From Anabaena minutissima FACHB-250 (GTDB lineage Bacteria; Cyanobacteriota; Cyanobacteriia; Cyanobacteriales; Nostocaceae), in NCBI RefSeq assembly GCF_014697125.1, contig NZ_JACJRG010000007.1:62001-126000 (forward strand): a stretch of DNA of 64,000 nucleotides. The letters are read 5' to 3'. Under the pieces are notes generated by a model. The model saw only the letters and a program-made list of their open reading frames with translations. It ran no database searches and was not told the origin of the DNA. Positions 1 through 9,250 of the stretch are shown piece by piece; position 1 is the stretch's first letter; the number at the start of each line of letters is the position of its first letter. A program made the translations under genes and the position numbers.

Positions 1-539
1 TGAGTGAGGTAGAAGAACTCCACCCCCAAACCTCTCCCCCGAAGTTCTGTTCGGTGGAAACGGCCGCTCAGACTTCGCTCTGCCGCGAAGAGGAAACTAT
101 GATACAAGTAGGTCGGCGTAAATAATTATTGTTGGAATAAGGCAGGGAGCAGGGAGCAGGGGGAGAAAGAGTTTGAGCCTTATTTACTTTTCTTCACATA
201 GTTTAGTTTTATTGCACCAACTTACTTACCCATACCTCATGTGATGAGGAAATGCTATAGCTTAAACAACTAAATAAGCTGGGCAAAAATCACTATTTAG
301 TTTAAAAAGGTTAAAAAGCTTCTGCAATAAGTTTTCCTACCTTCTACATTTTTGTAATATCTAAATTACATAGGTTAAAAAGTGAAACAAAACTAAGAAA
401 ATATCACTTAACTAGAAAAAATGCTTCTATCATTTGCCAGAAGCAGTAACAAACAACTTAGAAATATTATTAACGCAGCGATTATATCAGGTTGTTTTTA
501 GTAAATTAAATTACTTATTATTGATATTCAAATACGCAA
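1..539. other. Intergenic region, no gene seen
   Basis: No convincing coding region. Around 142-166 there is a short run of the GCAGGGA-type heptamer repeat that recurs elsewhere in the window, including inside the large gene at the right end. From about 240 the sequence is AT-rich and probably holds the promoter of the gene starting at 540. Confidence 0.5.
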
Positions 540-872
540 ATGCTCTCTCACTATCGGGGTAGTCAGGACATGATTTCATCTGGGGTCGAAGTAAAAATTA
601 ACCGTCTAGAATCCATTGTTGAGCAAATTGGAGAAGCTGTACTCTCTACAACTGAAACAATTGAACGTCTGGCAGACAGATTAGAAAATCTTAGTTGCCA
701 AGTTGAAGCGCAAGGCAAGCAGTTACAGCAACAAGGGTATCAAATTTTTGCCTTGTGTGATGCAGTCCAAAGTCTGGCCGAATCACAGGATGACTCATTG
801 CAAAAATTAGCTCAACTCACACAAACTTTAGATAAATTGACTTCATTAATTCAGGGATTAGATGAGTGCTGA
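540..872 (+). CDS. Small coiled-coil protein, unknown function
   Basis: A 110-residue protein made almost wholly of heptad-like helix (residues about 15-108, rich in Leu, Ile, Gln and Glu), so it is probably a soluble coiled coil that oligomerises. There is no signal peptide, membrane segment or catalytic motif. ATG at 540 is used here; ATG at 570 (residue 11) would leave the coiled coil intact and is possible. The stop lies at the edge of a heptamer repeat tract. Codon use and the AT-rich leader look like a real gene, but no family is recognised. Confidence 0.55.
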   Translation: MLSHYRGSQDMISSGVEVKINRLESIVEQIGEAVLSTTETIERLADRLENLSCQVEAQGKQLQQQGYQIFALCDAVQSLAESQDDSLQKLAQLTQTLDKLTSLIQGLDEC

Positions 873-950
873 GTTGTGAGTGCTGAGTGCTGAGTGCTGT
901 TAGCGGTAGCGCGGCGTTTAGCCGGTGCTGAGTGCTGAGTGCTAGTTGTG
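864..950. repeat. Heptamer repeat tract (GTGCTGA units)
   Basis: Two runs of the 7-bp unit GTGCTGA flank a short GC-rich piece (TAGCGGTAGCGCGGCGTTTA). Related GCGGCGTTTAGCC sequence recurs near 49465, and a reverse-complement relative lies near 42815, so this is one copy of a dispersed composite repeat. It begins within the last codons of the preceding gene. Confidence 0.7.
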
Positions 951-996
951 AGTTTTAAATTTTTCTCCAATGTCCAATGCCCAATTCGCAATTCTC

Positions 997-1677
997 TTAA
1001 ACTTTTAATTGAGTAACTGAAATATTACCAGAAAAGCAAACATCTACATCACTGCCAGGAGTGCGATCGCGTTTGCCATATTCCCCCACATAATAAAAAT
1101 CATCACCATCAATGCGATAGTTGACTGGTAAAGGTTTATGACAAGGTTGGCAAAACACCAACTGCGGTTCTGGTTCTCCTGGTTGTAGATGGGGTAAGTT
1201 CACATTCCAAAAGCACCCCGATTCTAGGGGACGGTGTAATAAGTCGGTTAAAACCTCAGCCGTCAACTTAGCTGCGAACTCCCAATCAAAATTTTGCTTG
1301 GCTTTACGATAATGGGAGATGGCGATACCGGGGATACCGTGCATGGCGGCTTCTCGTACAGCAGCGACAGTACCAGAAATGTAAGCATCAACTCCCAAGT
1401 TACCGCCGGCGTTGATTCCTGACAAAACAAATTTGGCATCTTGACACAGTTGCGTTAGGGCAATTCTGACACAATCAGCAGGAGTACCAGCGATCGCATA
1501 CTCAAAATCAGAACGCCGCTTCAGATTAATTGGACGAGTAGTCGTGACTTGATGACCACAACCAGATTGATGATGCTTTGGTGCAGCAATTATCACATTT
1601 TTAGCGTTGAGAGCTTGTGCCAACGCTTTAATCCCAGGTGCATCAATACCGTCATCATTAGTTAAAATTATGGTCAC
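997..1677 (-). CDS. surE: 5'/3'-nucleotidase SurE
   Basis: SurE is a metal-dependent nucleoside monophosphate phosphatase of stationary phase and stress. The N-terminus carries the family signature (ILTNDDGIDAPG), with the paired Asp residues that bind the metal. The motifs SGCGHQVT, GTPADCVRI and SGINAGGNLG follow in the right order, and the length (about 226 residues) is normal. The frame stays open further upstream to a TTG codon at 1698. I prefer the GTG at 1677, because it gives the usual start of the family and has a GGAG ribosome-binding site nine bases upstream. The upstream minus-strand gene (M48-like) ends only about 25 bases before it, so the two are probably co-transcribed. Confidence 0.93.
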   Translation of the reverse strand: MTIILTNDDGIDAPGIKALAQALNAKNVIIAAPKHHQSGCGHQVTTTRPINLKRRSDFEYAIAGTPADCVRIALTQLCQDAKFVLSGINAGGNLGVDAYISGTVAAVREAAMHGIPGIAISHYRKAKQNFDWEFAAKLTAEVLTDLLHRPLESGCFWNVNLPHLQPGEPEPQLVFCQPCHKPLPVNYRIDGDDFYYVGEYGKRDRTPGSDVDVCFSGNISVTQLKV

Positions 1678-1701
1678 GTCGCTTCGCTCCGAATTCAAAA
1701 T

Positions 1702-2643
1702 TCAAAAAAACTCTTCCCTGTCACCTGTCACCTGTCCCCTGTCTCCATCCCAGGCGGTAAGAAAGTTCCAGTTTTCGTCATCTTCCTGATTTTCAGGTTG
1801 CTGACTTCCTAGTTCTTTTCCTTCTCGCAAATTTTCATAATCGCCTGAGTCTACCCACTTCAAAAGTTCAGATGCTCTCATTACTGTCCAGGGTAGAAGA
1901 TGTTCCATGAAGCTAAAAGTTTTAGCAAATTGATCCAAACTATCCAGATTATTAAATTCAAAAGTACGAGCCTGAATTACAAAATCATTGATTGTATCTT
2001 CATTCAAATATTCCTGTGGTAAGCCACCCAATTTCATCAAAGCAGTAATCGCTACATCTACATTTTGACAAGCCAATAAACCAGCGCGATCGGCAGTAAA
2101 TTTGGACATAATCATCCAGTTATATAAGGCAATTCCTATACCATTAACAGCTAGTCCACCTATTCCTAATGTTGTACTACTAATCAAGTTCTTAACCACA
2201 GGCATAACATGAGCCATTTGTTGATATGCCAGATATTTGCCTTTAATTTTTGCAACTTCGTGTCCAAACACAAACAACAATTCATCATGGGAAAGCCATT
2301 CCATCCCTTCCAGATTTATCCCTACTACTGGCTTTTCTACCCCAACGGCGTAGGCTTTAATGTACCCTGTGCCGCGAAATAAAAACAGTTCTGGAATAGG
2401 ATTAATATTGAGGATGTTACAGGCTTCCAAAAAAGCGTCATTGAGTCTGGGAAAATTACGAGGTGTGACTTTAAATTCACAACCAGTTATTTGCATCCGC
2501 AGTAATTTATCGATGCCATATTCATTGACTTTTTTCAACAATAAACGTAGGACTGGAGTCCGTTCTAAAGAGACGCGTGCTTGATGATCAAATGGATGCT
2601 CATAAAACTCTGTTTCCAACCCGATAAATTGTTTTTTTGTCAT
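1702..2643 (-). CDS. M48-like protein with altered zinc motif
   Basis: The 313-residue protein resembles cyanobacterial M48 family (HtpX/Ste24-like) peptidases: about 100 residues of N-terminal domain, then FVFGHEVAKIKG, a hydrophobic stretch around residues 150-180, and a later KFTADRAGLLA segment that matches the third zinc ligand region. M48 enzymes need HExxH. Here the motif reads HEVAK, so the second histidine is a lysine, which should abolish or change zinc binding. The last dozen or so residues (from WDGDRG onward) are encoded by the GTCACCT-type intergenic repeat. ATG at 2643. It lies directly upstream of surE and likely shares its transcript. It may be an inactive pseudo-enzyme. Confidence 0.75.
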   Translation of the reverse strand: MTKKQFIGLETEFYEHPFDHQARVSLERTPVLRLLLKKVNEYGIDKLLRMQITGCEFKVTPRNFPRLNDAFLEACNILNINPIPELFLFRGTGYIKAYAVGVEKPVVGINLEGMEWLSHDELLFVFGHEVAKIKGKYLAYQQMAHVMPVVKNLISSTTLGIGGLAVNGIGIALYNWMIMSKFTADRAGLLACQNVDVAITALMKLGGLPQEYLNEDTINDFVIQARTFEFNNLDSLDQFAKTFSFMEHLLPWTVMRASELLKWVDSGDYENLREGKELGSQQPENQEDDENWNFLTAWDGDRGQVTGDREEFF

Positions 2644-2732
2644 AAGTTTGGGTGTTTAACATAACAATCTAAATATAGACTGGACGGATCTCATCATACT
2701 TGTTACATAACTAAAATTGACTCGTCATATAT

Positions 2733-2785
2733 AACGCCGTGTGCAACTTTCTCTCAAACCTAACCCCCAACCCCTTCCCTACAAG
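2733..2785. repeat. Dispersed repeat, partial copy A
   Basis: This copy carries the CGCCGTGTGCAACTTTCTC end followed by a CCTAACCCCCAACCCCTTCCC tract. The same unit occurs near 31722-31898 and, inverted, near 42581-42694. This copy is cut short and runs into the transposase remnant region. Confidence 0.7.
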
Positions 2786-2891
2786 GCTATCCGTTACCCG
2801 GATCTTTCTTAACAAATCAAAAAGAGACTTAACATCAGAGCGAAAGGTTTGATGAGTAGAGTTTTGAGAGAAGAGAGAGGGGAATGACATC

Positions 2892-3013
2892 ATGGAAAAG
2901 TGGGCAGCCCAAGAATTAGCACAAGTAGACTTGGGAGATGTGCGTCGAAACAAGCGGTTAATAAGGATAGTGGAAGACTTGGCAGCACAGCCAGATAGTA
3001 GCGTACCAATGCG
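2892..3013 (+). pseudogene. Remnant of an IS4/Tn5-like transposase, 5' end only
   Basis: Reading from ATG at 2892 gives MEKWAAQELAQVDLGDVRRN and continues through a KRLIRIVEDLAAQP-type segment. This matches the N-terminal DNA-binding domain of IS4-family (Tn5-like) transposases, which begin with W-A-x-E-L-x-x-x-D-L-G-D-x-R-R. Similarity stops after about 40 residues, where the sequence joins the antisense AAA-like gene. About 75 bases upstream (2817-2891) may be the original IS left end. The rest of the element, including the catalytic DDE region, is missing. Confidence 0.7.
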
Positions 3014-4248
3014 CCAAGCCAAAGCCTCTTGTAAAGCTTGTCCCCGCAACAACCGCGACTCATCTTCATAATCAGAAGCCACCCAAGCATTAAAAGCATC
3101 AGAATATGGACGCAACTTAGCTAAAAGATTGTTACACCATTCCTGCTGAGACACCTCTGCATAGATGCGGTTATAAATTCGCAACTTCCCATCCCGCCGC
3201 ACCACCAACCCAGTCAACCGCAGCGTCATCTGGTCATAACTATCATCAGCAACTATTTCACCCTGCTGTACAATTTGCTGACACAACCCCAAAAGCCGCC
3301 CCGTGCGCTGTTTCCCACTCTTCATGATTCTGTCACGAATTGTCTTTAAATGCTCCGGCTCATCCTGTCCTTCCCAATTCTCAATAATTCGCTTTCTGAC
3401 AACACCTTCCACCAACCCTTCAATTTTAGATTTTAGATTTTGGATTTTGGATTGTTTAACATCCTCTACACCCTCATCATCTTCCCCAGTCCCCAATCCC
3501 CAACGAACAAATTACAAACTTTTTGGGTTAAAAATGGCTGTCCACCCGTCCACGCCAACACCGCCGCCATCACTGTTTGGGGATTTCCCAACACCACCAA
3601 ACCCTGCGCCAAAGGTTCAGCCTCATCTAACTCAAAGCCCGTTAAATCAATTGCTTTGCCTATATTAAAAGGCGTGCGTCCTTTATATTGAATCAAATCT
3701 GAGGGAATAGACACGCCAATCAATACAAAAGTGATGCGATGATATTCAAAATGATCCGCCCGTCGGTTATAACAATCCCGAATCACTACAAAAAAGTCAT
3801 CCAGATTAAAAGCCAGACTTAAAACACTATCAATTTCATCAATAAAAATAACAATATTTTCGGTAACTTTTTTTAATAAAACCGTTTCAATAAACTTACT
3901 AAAACGCAGCACTGGTGAAATTAAACCGTTCTCATTCCACCAACTATCTAAATCAAAATCTGTATATAAATTAAAATATCCCACCAAAGTATCAATCATC
4001 CCCGCATACCATTGTTCCGGCGTAATCTCTGCCGTCCCAATGGCGGTAATATCCACAGCTGCACAAGCAAACCCCTCCGCCTGCAATCGCCCCATCACCT
4101 GCACCCGCAGGCTAGATTTCCCCATCTGGCGCGAGTTGAGAACATAACAAAATTGCCCAGCTTTCAAGCCCGTATATAAGTCATCATCAGCTTGACGTTT
4201 GACATAAGTTGGCGCATCTGTGGGAAGGCTACCACCGACTTGATACAT
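3014..4248 (-). pseudogene. AAA-like ATPase domain gene (AAA_35 type), frameshifted and truncated
   Basis: The first 250 or so residues form an AAA-like domain common in cyanobacterial signalling proteins: P-loop SRQMGKSSL (GKS at residues 43-45), a Walker B segment [11 protein letters not shown], and [10 protein letters not shown] near residue 230. The frame then closes in a GGGGATTGGGGACTGGGG-type repeat (about 3466-3505). The rest of the domain (IIENWEGQDEPEHL, TLRLTGLVVRRDG, YNRIYAEVF-like) continues in the next frame from about 3496 down to 3014. The second part begins with a [14 protein letters not shown] stretch encoded by another intergenic repeat. At about 3014 the gene is joined to the transposase remnant, so its normal C-terminus is lost. 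One small indel in the repeat plus a truncation explain the structure. Confidence 0.75.
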
Positions 4249-4270
4249 AAAAATTCAAAAATATTCTGAG

Positions 4271-4498
4271 GTTTGTAGTAAGGACTTCAGTCCTTATCCC
4301 TCTTTTGTTACTCTGGGAAAATCAAAGCCAAATCTTGAACTGTAGATAGAACGGGCATTTGAGCGTTTATTTTCTAACACAATGGTTGAAATCATGGTTT
4401 TTGGTAAAAGTCTTATGCTGTAAGCATTCCAGATTATTCTCTCCCGAAAGTGATAAAAGAGGGTTATTCTTCTAAGAACTGAAGTCCTTACTACGAAC
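4271..4498. mobile_element. MITE-like element with terminal inverted repeats
   Basis: The left end (GTTTGTAGTAAGGACTTCAG, then TCCTTATCCCTCTTTT) is matched in reverse complement by the right end, which closes in CTGAAGTCCTTACTACGAAC preceded by AAAGAGGG. The arms are about 37 bp and enclose about 150 bp with no gene. The same arm occurs as compact hairpins at 26731-26784 and 60571-60629, so this looks like a non-autonomous mobile repeat. The rest of the 4249-4845 interval shows no gene. Confidence 0.55.
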
Positions 4499-4845
4499 TT
4501 TGATTAAACTCAGCACTCATTCCAACTCAGGCGATCGCTAAAATATTTACTATACAAATTACACCTACAGCAAATATACGGGTATCGTTTAAAACTTTAT
4601 TTTCTTAAGGAAATTAGGCTTTTTGGCGATGATGAATGCCTAAGAATGGCTAAAATGCTGAAAATAGTTACTTGTGGTTTTTGACTAGATAGCCAGATAT
4701 TCTTCATGGAAATTTTACGCTAACCTCGTATTTTCCCTGATTACAAAAAGATTCCATCAAAATATCTAGATCCATCTCCGAAATATTACGGTTTTAGTTT
4801 AGTAATTGGGTATATAGCTATAAACCTTAGAAGCTACCCAAGGCT

Positions 4846-5421
4846 ATGAAGCGATCGCACTTTGTCAAATTCACGATGATAGTTTTATTCTCCCTAGGCA
4901 GTGTTGGCGTTGTCGGCGGGAGTTTCTTTCTAAGAAGAGCGTTTAGTAGTAGCACCAATCAAGTAATTACTGATACATCTCGTTATCATGAAATCCGTCA
5001 TCAACTCTGGTTAAGTCAAAACGAAATTAAACATTTCCCTAAAGAAATACCACAGGATACCGAGAATTTACGCATTGCTTACTCACCGGGAGTTTCCCAA
5101 GCGAGTGTTTTCTTTCAAACTAGACTCAAACAATCACCAGCACAGATTCAAAAGTTACTGACACAATACAGAAAACTGGCAAAACGTCAATATCGGGGTG
5201 GAGACAGTAACGACCACGCCAATTTACCCAATGGTGTACCAACCACTTTGTTTTACACCAGCGATTCTGGCGGTGAATCTTTTCCCCCTTCCTACGAAAT
5301 ATTAGTCTTAAATGCCGAGGATAAAGGTAGAGCCGGCTTTAAGTGGAATCACGGTAATAGTTATGGTGTAGCTATTGATAGTTCAGCCTCAGAAATTGTC
5401 TATTGGGCAGAAGCATGGTAA
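4846..5421 (+). CDS. Membrane-anchored or exported protein, unknown family
   Basis: A 191-residue protein with a basic N-terminus and one hydrophobic helix (residues about 8-28), then a polar domain with no Cys pair or catalytic motif that I recognise. Segments such as SPAQIQKLLTQYRKLAKRQY suggest an extracytoplasmic helical domain. ATG at 4846 starts within an HIP1 octamer. It stands alone and converges on the DUF427 gene, with a long inverted repeat between the two. Function not recognised. Confidence 0.65.
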   Translation: MKRSHFVKFTMIVLFSLGSVGVVGGSFFLRRAFSSSTNQVITDTSRYHEIRHQLWLSQNEIKHFPKEIPQDTENLRIAYSPGVSQASVFFQTRLKQSPAQIQKLLTQYRKLAKRQYRGGDSNDHANLPNGVPTTLFYTSDSGGESFPPSYEILVLNAEDKGRAGFKWNHGNSYGVAIDSSASEIVYWAEAW

Positions 5422-5428
5422 GACTAAT

Positions 5429-5496
5429 TCTCTGTGCCTCTGTGCCTCTGTGGTTAAAAATAATTTATTCACCACAGAGACACGGAGACACAGAGA
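5429..5496. terminator. Long inverted repeat between convergent genes
   Basis: TCTCTGTGCCTCTGTGCCTC followed by TGTGGT is mirrored by ACCACAGAGACACGGAGACA followed by CAGAGA, with an AT-rich loop of about 16 bases. The stem is about 26 bp. It lies between the stops of the genes on either side and could end transcription in both directions. It is also a common dispersed cyanobacterial repeat type. Confidence 0.6.
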
Positions 5497-5512
5497 AAAA
5501 TAGGTGTTTTTC

Positions 5513-5800
5513 CTAATTATTTTCGACTTTTACACCTTTCCAAAAAGCAACATAACCCTCAATATTCTTAGCTTTCTCCTTGGCGTTGGGATAGTACCAA
5601 GCCGCGTCTTTGTTGACTTGTCCATCAACGGCGATGCTGTAGTAACTAGCAACACCTTTCCACGGACAAGTAGTGTGAGTGTTACTTTCTTGGAAATACT
5701 GCTTGTTAATTGCGTCAGATGGGAAATAATGGTTGCCTTCCACGACGACGGTTTGGTCGCTTTCAGCTAAAACAGCCCCGTTCCAAATAGCTTTCGGCAT
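5513..5800 (-). CDS. DUF427 domain protein
   Basis: The 95-residue protein matches the small DUF427 family over its whole length: W-N-G-x-V-L-A-E-S near the start, the VEGNHYFP motif, TTCPWKGVASYY around residues 43-54, and DAAWYYPNAKEKA near residue 70. The function of the family is not firmly established. ATG at 5800 gives the standard start. It is a single gene divergent from the cation ATPase, separated by about 390 bases. Confidence 0.88.
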   Translation of the reverse strand: MPKAIWNGAVLAESDQTVVVEGNHYFPSDAINKQYFQESNTHTTCPWKGVASYYSIAVDGQVNKDAAWYYPNAKEKAKNIEGYVAFWKGVKVENN

Positions 5801-6193
5801 AAGTGCGTTTGTGATTAAAGTTTACACTTAATATTCTGACACTTCTACAGCTTCAAGTATTGAGATTGTGACTCATGCAGAATGCTATCAGAAAAGCGAT
5901 CGCTACTTTCAAGACCATGATGGCAGAGGAAGTAATGGATAGCCAAACCACAATAGTTTTGTGAATAATGGCAAAACCCTTCTGTCACTTTTGGCTGATG
6001 GCACTAGTAATTGTTTTAATTAAGCTTTTATGTGAAGTCATATTTTCATAGTCATGTGCATATATAGTGAAAATGACTAATGATGTGTAATTAAAACGTT
6101 GAAACTCTTAACAAGCTCAATAACTATATTTTAGAGTTAGTCACACTATGATTATTTAATTAAGTCTATACGTATAAAACAAACTTTTTAGAG
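5801..6193. other. Divergent intergenic region, promoters only
   Basis: About 390 bases between two divergently transcribed genes. It has one HIP1-like site near 5898 and AT-rich stretches near 6020-6190 that would suit the promoter of the ATPase/MetK-like pair. No small gene or clear hairpin was seen. Confidence 0.4.
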
Positions 6194-9100
6194 ATGGAAG
6201 GGGTCAAGGTTGTTGTGATTAAAGCAATACATACTCAAGTTAAAGGGAGAGCCAGATATAAAATCACAGAACTTTATGGTTCGATAGAATTAAAAGAATA
6301 TTTAGAGCGATCGCTGGTCAAAAACCCAGTAATATGGCAAGTCCATGCTAATACATTGACAGGGAATTTGTTGGTAAATTTTACGCCACAATACAATTAT
6401 CAACAAATTCAAGCTTTGATTGAAAAAAGTATATTAAAATTCACAAAAAGTCAAACAACAAAATTAATAAAACCTACTCATAAAACCACAAAAATTGATA
6501 GTAGCGTTAAAGAACAAAGAACAGATAATTGGCATTTAATCCCAACAGATAAAGTTCTCCATACCTTCCAAACTTCCCAGGAATCAGGACTATCGAGTCA
6601 AGCGGCTGCCATTAATTTGAGGAAATACGGGGCTAATGTCCTTGCAGAAACAGAATTGCGGTCTAATTTGAGCATCATCATTGAACAGTTTCAGTCTTTA
6701 CCTGTGGCGTTATTGGGTGTAGCGGCAGGGGTATCAATTTTTACTGGTGGGTTGATTGATGCTGCGGTGATTTTAGGCGTGGTGGGCTTGAATGCAGTGA
6801 TTGGTTATGTCACAGAAAGCCAGTCAGAAAGAATTATTCACTCCCTGAAACATCATCAGCAAACATCTGCTTGGGTAATGAGGGATGGAAAGTCTATAGA
6901 AATACCCATTGAAAATATAGTTGTGGGAGATATTTTAATTCTCAAACCAGGCAATTATATAGCGGCTGATGCCAGATTGATTGCAGGCGATGATATAAGT
7001 ATTGATGAGTCGGCTTTGACTGGTGAGAGTATCCCCGTCAATAAGACTACGGCATCTTTGATGGGTGAAGATGTGCCATTAGGCGATCGCTTCAACATGG
7101 CCTACAAAGGCACTTATATCACAGGCGGTCAAGGCTTGGCGGTAGTAGTGGCGACCGGCACATATACAGAAATGGGTAAAATTCAACAGCTAGTAGGCGC
7201 AGCCAAAGCCACAGAAACACCCCTAGCCAAACAACTAGACAAAGTAGGCGGACAACTGGTGTTAATCAGTATGGGGATTTGCGGACTAGTCTTTGGGATG
7301 GGAGTAATGCGGGGATATGGTTTAGTACAGATGCTGAAATCATCCATATCTTTAGCGGTGGCGGCTGTTCCCGAAGGACTACCCACAATTGCCACTACCA
7401 CCCTAGCTTTAGGTATCCGCGATATGCGGAAGCATAAAGTTTTGGTGCGAAGTCTGTCCGCAGTCGAAGCGTTAGGTTCTGTCCAGACAATTTGCATGGA
7501 TAAAACCGGGACAATCACCGAAAATAAAATGTCAGTGGTAGAAATTCACGCCAACACCAGAGAAATTCAAGTCTCCAATGGTGACTTTCTGGCTGGGGAA
7601 CAGAATCTTAACCCCTACACTGACGATGAACTGTTAAAGCTGATTCATGTATCAGTGTTATGTAATGAAAGTGAAGTCAGCAGACAAGCAGATGGGGAGT
7701 ATGCAGTTACAGGTTCAGCTACAGAAAATGCCCTGATTTACATGGCTATTGCGGCGGGAGTCGATGCGATCGCATTGCGAGAAAAGTATCCTCTACTACA
7801 AACTAATCTGCGTTCTGAAAACCGCAACATTATGAGTACAATTCACCAAACTCATAATCAAAATAAATTTGTAGCTGTCAAAGGTAGCCCCGCCGAAGTA
7901 GCGCAGCTATGCCAATGCAGGATAAAAAATGGGCAAGTGGTGCCTTTAGATGACGAGCAAAGGCAGACAATAGAAATTGAAAACGATCGCATGGCCGGTA
8001 AAGCATTGCGAGTCTTGGGCATAGCCTACAGCCATATAGATGAAGACTACAACTGCAATGGCAACAATCATAACCATGAATCAGACCTGATTTGGTTGGG
8101 TTTGGTAGGAATGGCAGACCCCATCAGAAAAGGTGCGAAAGCCTTAATTGCCGACTTCCATCAGGCCGGGATTGACACCGTCATGATTACCGGTGATCAA
8201 AGTCCTACCGCCTATGCGATCGCTAAAGAATTAGAATTAAACCGCGACACTCAACTAGAAATTCTCGACTCCACCAACCTCAACAACCTCACCCCAGAAG
8301 CCTTAACAGCCCTCAGCGACAAAGTAGACGTATTTGCCCGCATCAGTCCCAGCAACAAACTGCAAATCGTCCAAGCCTTGCAAAGTGCAGGTAAAGTCGT
8401 CGCCATGACCGGCGATGGAATTAACGATGCACCCGCCTTAAAAGCTGCCCAAGTTGGTGTCGCAATGGGTAAAGGTGGTACAGATGTCGCCCGTGAGGTT
8501 GCAGATATAGTCTTAGAAGATGACCGCCTCGAAACCATGATTATCGCCGTCAGTCGCGGAAGGACGATTTACAACAACATTCGTAAATCAGTGCATTTTC
8601 TCCTCTCCACCAACCTCAGCGAAATCATGGTGATGACTACTGCTACAGCCGTGGGTATTGGTGAACCATTGAATGCCATTCAACTACTATGGCTAAATTT
8701 AGTCACAGATATTTTCCCTGGTTTATCTCTGGCGTTGGAAGCACCAGAACCAGAAGTATTAAGCCAACCACCCCGCAATCCAGCAGAACCAATCATCAAA
8801 AATTCTGATTTTGGCAGAATTGCTTTTGAATCAGCAGTCATCTCTGCTAGTACCCTCACCGCCTATGGTTACAGCCTCGTCAGATATGGCATGACTCCCC
8901 AGGCTAGTACCATTGCCTTTATGAGTCTGACATCAGCCCAACTGCTACATACAATTAGCAGTCGTTCCGAAACTCACAGCATTTTTAGTCAAGAAAAACT
9001 CCCGAATAATCCTTACTTAAATGCTGCCATGACAGGTTCTTTTGCCATTCAAGTTTTAGCGATCGCCATCCCCCCACTGAGAAATCTATTAAGAATCACC

Positions 9101-9247
9101 CCAATTAATCTTGTGGATGGTGCTGTCATTGGTGCTAGTGCTGTACTGCCTTTGTTGCTGAATGAAGGAACAAAAGGGACTGGTGGGGACAGGTTACAGG
9201 TGACAGGTGACAGAGGAGATTTTACCCCAATCCCCAAAAGTAGGTAA
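6194..9247 (+). CDS. P2-type cation-transporting ATPase with HMA-like N-terminus
   Basis: A P-type ATPase of 1017 residues that pumps a cation, most likely Ca2+, across a membrane. Residues 1-90 look like a degenerate heavy-metal-associated (HMA-type) ferredoxin fold without the Cys pair. The core then follows: TGES (about 276) in the actuator domain, PEGLP (about 393) in the fourth transmembrane helix as in P2 pumps, phosphorylation motif DKTGT (436-440), and TGDGIND (about 739). Transmembrane pairs lie near 165-205 and 350-405, with more after 795. The last 25 or so residues (GTKGTGGDR onward) are encoded by GTGACAG-type intergenic repeat, so the natural C-terminus is probably shorter. The stop lies 3 bases before the MetK-like gene, which suggests translational coupling. 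The ion specificity cannot be read with confidence. Confidence 0.88.
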   Translation: MEGVKVVVIKAIHTQVKGRARYKITELYGSIELKEYLERSLVKNPVIWQVHANTLTGNLLVNFTPQYNYQQIQALIEKSILKFTKSQTTKLIKPTHKTTKIDSSVKEQRTDNWHLIPTDKVLHTFQTSQESGLSSQAAAINLRKYGANVLAETELRSNLSIIIEQFQSLPVALLGVAAGVSIFTGGLIDAAVILGVVGLNAVIGYVTESQSERIIHSLKHHQQTSAWVMRDGKSIEIPIENIVVGDILILKPGNYIAADARLIAGDDISIDESALTGESIPVNKTTASLMGEDVPLGDRFNMAYKGTYITGGQGLAVVVATGTYTEMGKIQQLVGAAKATETPLAKQLDKVGGQLVLISMGICGLVFGMGVMRGYGLVQMLKSSISLAVAAVPEGLPTIATTTLALGIRDMRKHKVLVRSLSAVEALGSVQTICMDKTGTITENKMSVVEIHANTREIQVSNGDFLAGEQNLNPYTDDELLKLIHVSVLCNESEVSRQADGEYAVTGSATENALIYMAIAAGVDAIALREKYPLLQTNLRSENRNIMSTIHQTHNQNKFVAVKGSPAEVAQLCQCRIKNGQVVPLDDEQRQTIEIENDRMAGKALRVLGIAYSHIDEDYNCNGNNHNHESDLIWLGLVGMADPIRKGAKALIADFHQAGIDTVMITGDQSPTAYAIAKELELNRDTQLEILDSTNLNNLTPEALTALSDKVDVFARISPSNKLQIVQALQSAGKVVAMTGDGINDAPALKAAQVGVAMGKGGTDVAREVADIVLEDDRLETMIIAVSRGRTIYNNIRKSVHFLLSTNLSEIMVMTTATAVGIGEPLNAIQLLWLNLVTDIFPGLSLALEAPEPEVLSQPPRNPAEPIIKNSDFGRIAFESAVISASTLTAYGYSLVRYGMTPQASTIAFMSLTSAQLLHTISSRSETHSIFSQEKLPNNPYLNAAMTGSFAIQVLAIAIPPLRNLLRITPINLVDGAVIGASAVLPLLLNEGTKGTGGDRLQVTGDRGDFTPIPKSR

Positions 9248-9250
9248 ATT

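Noticed and set aside
3303..3691. Plus-strand open frames inside the broken AAA gene
   Set aside because: They are antisense shadows, composed of repeat-derived Pro/Ser-rich residues, with no start signals.
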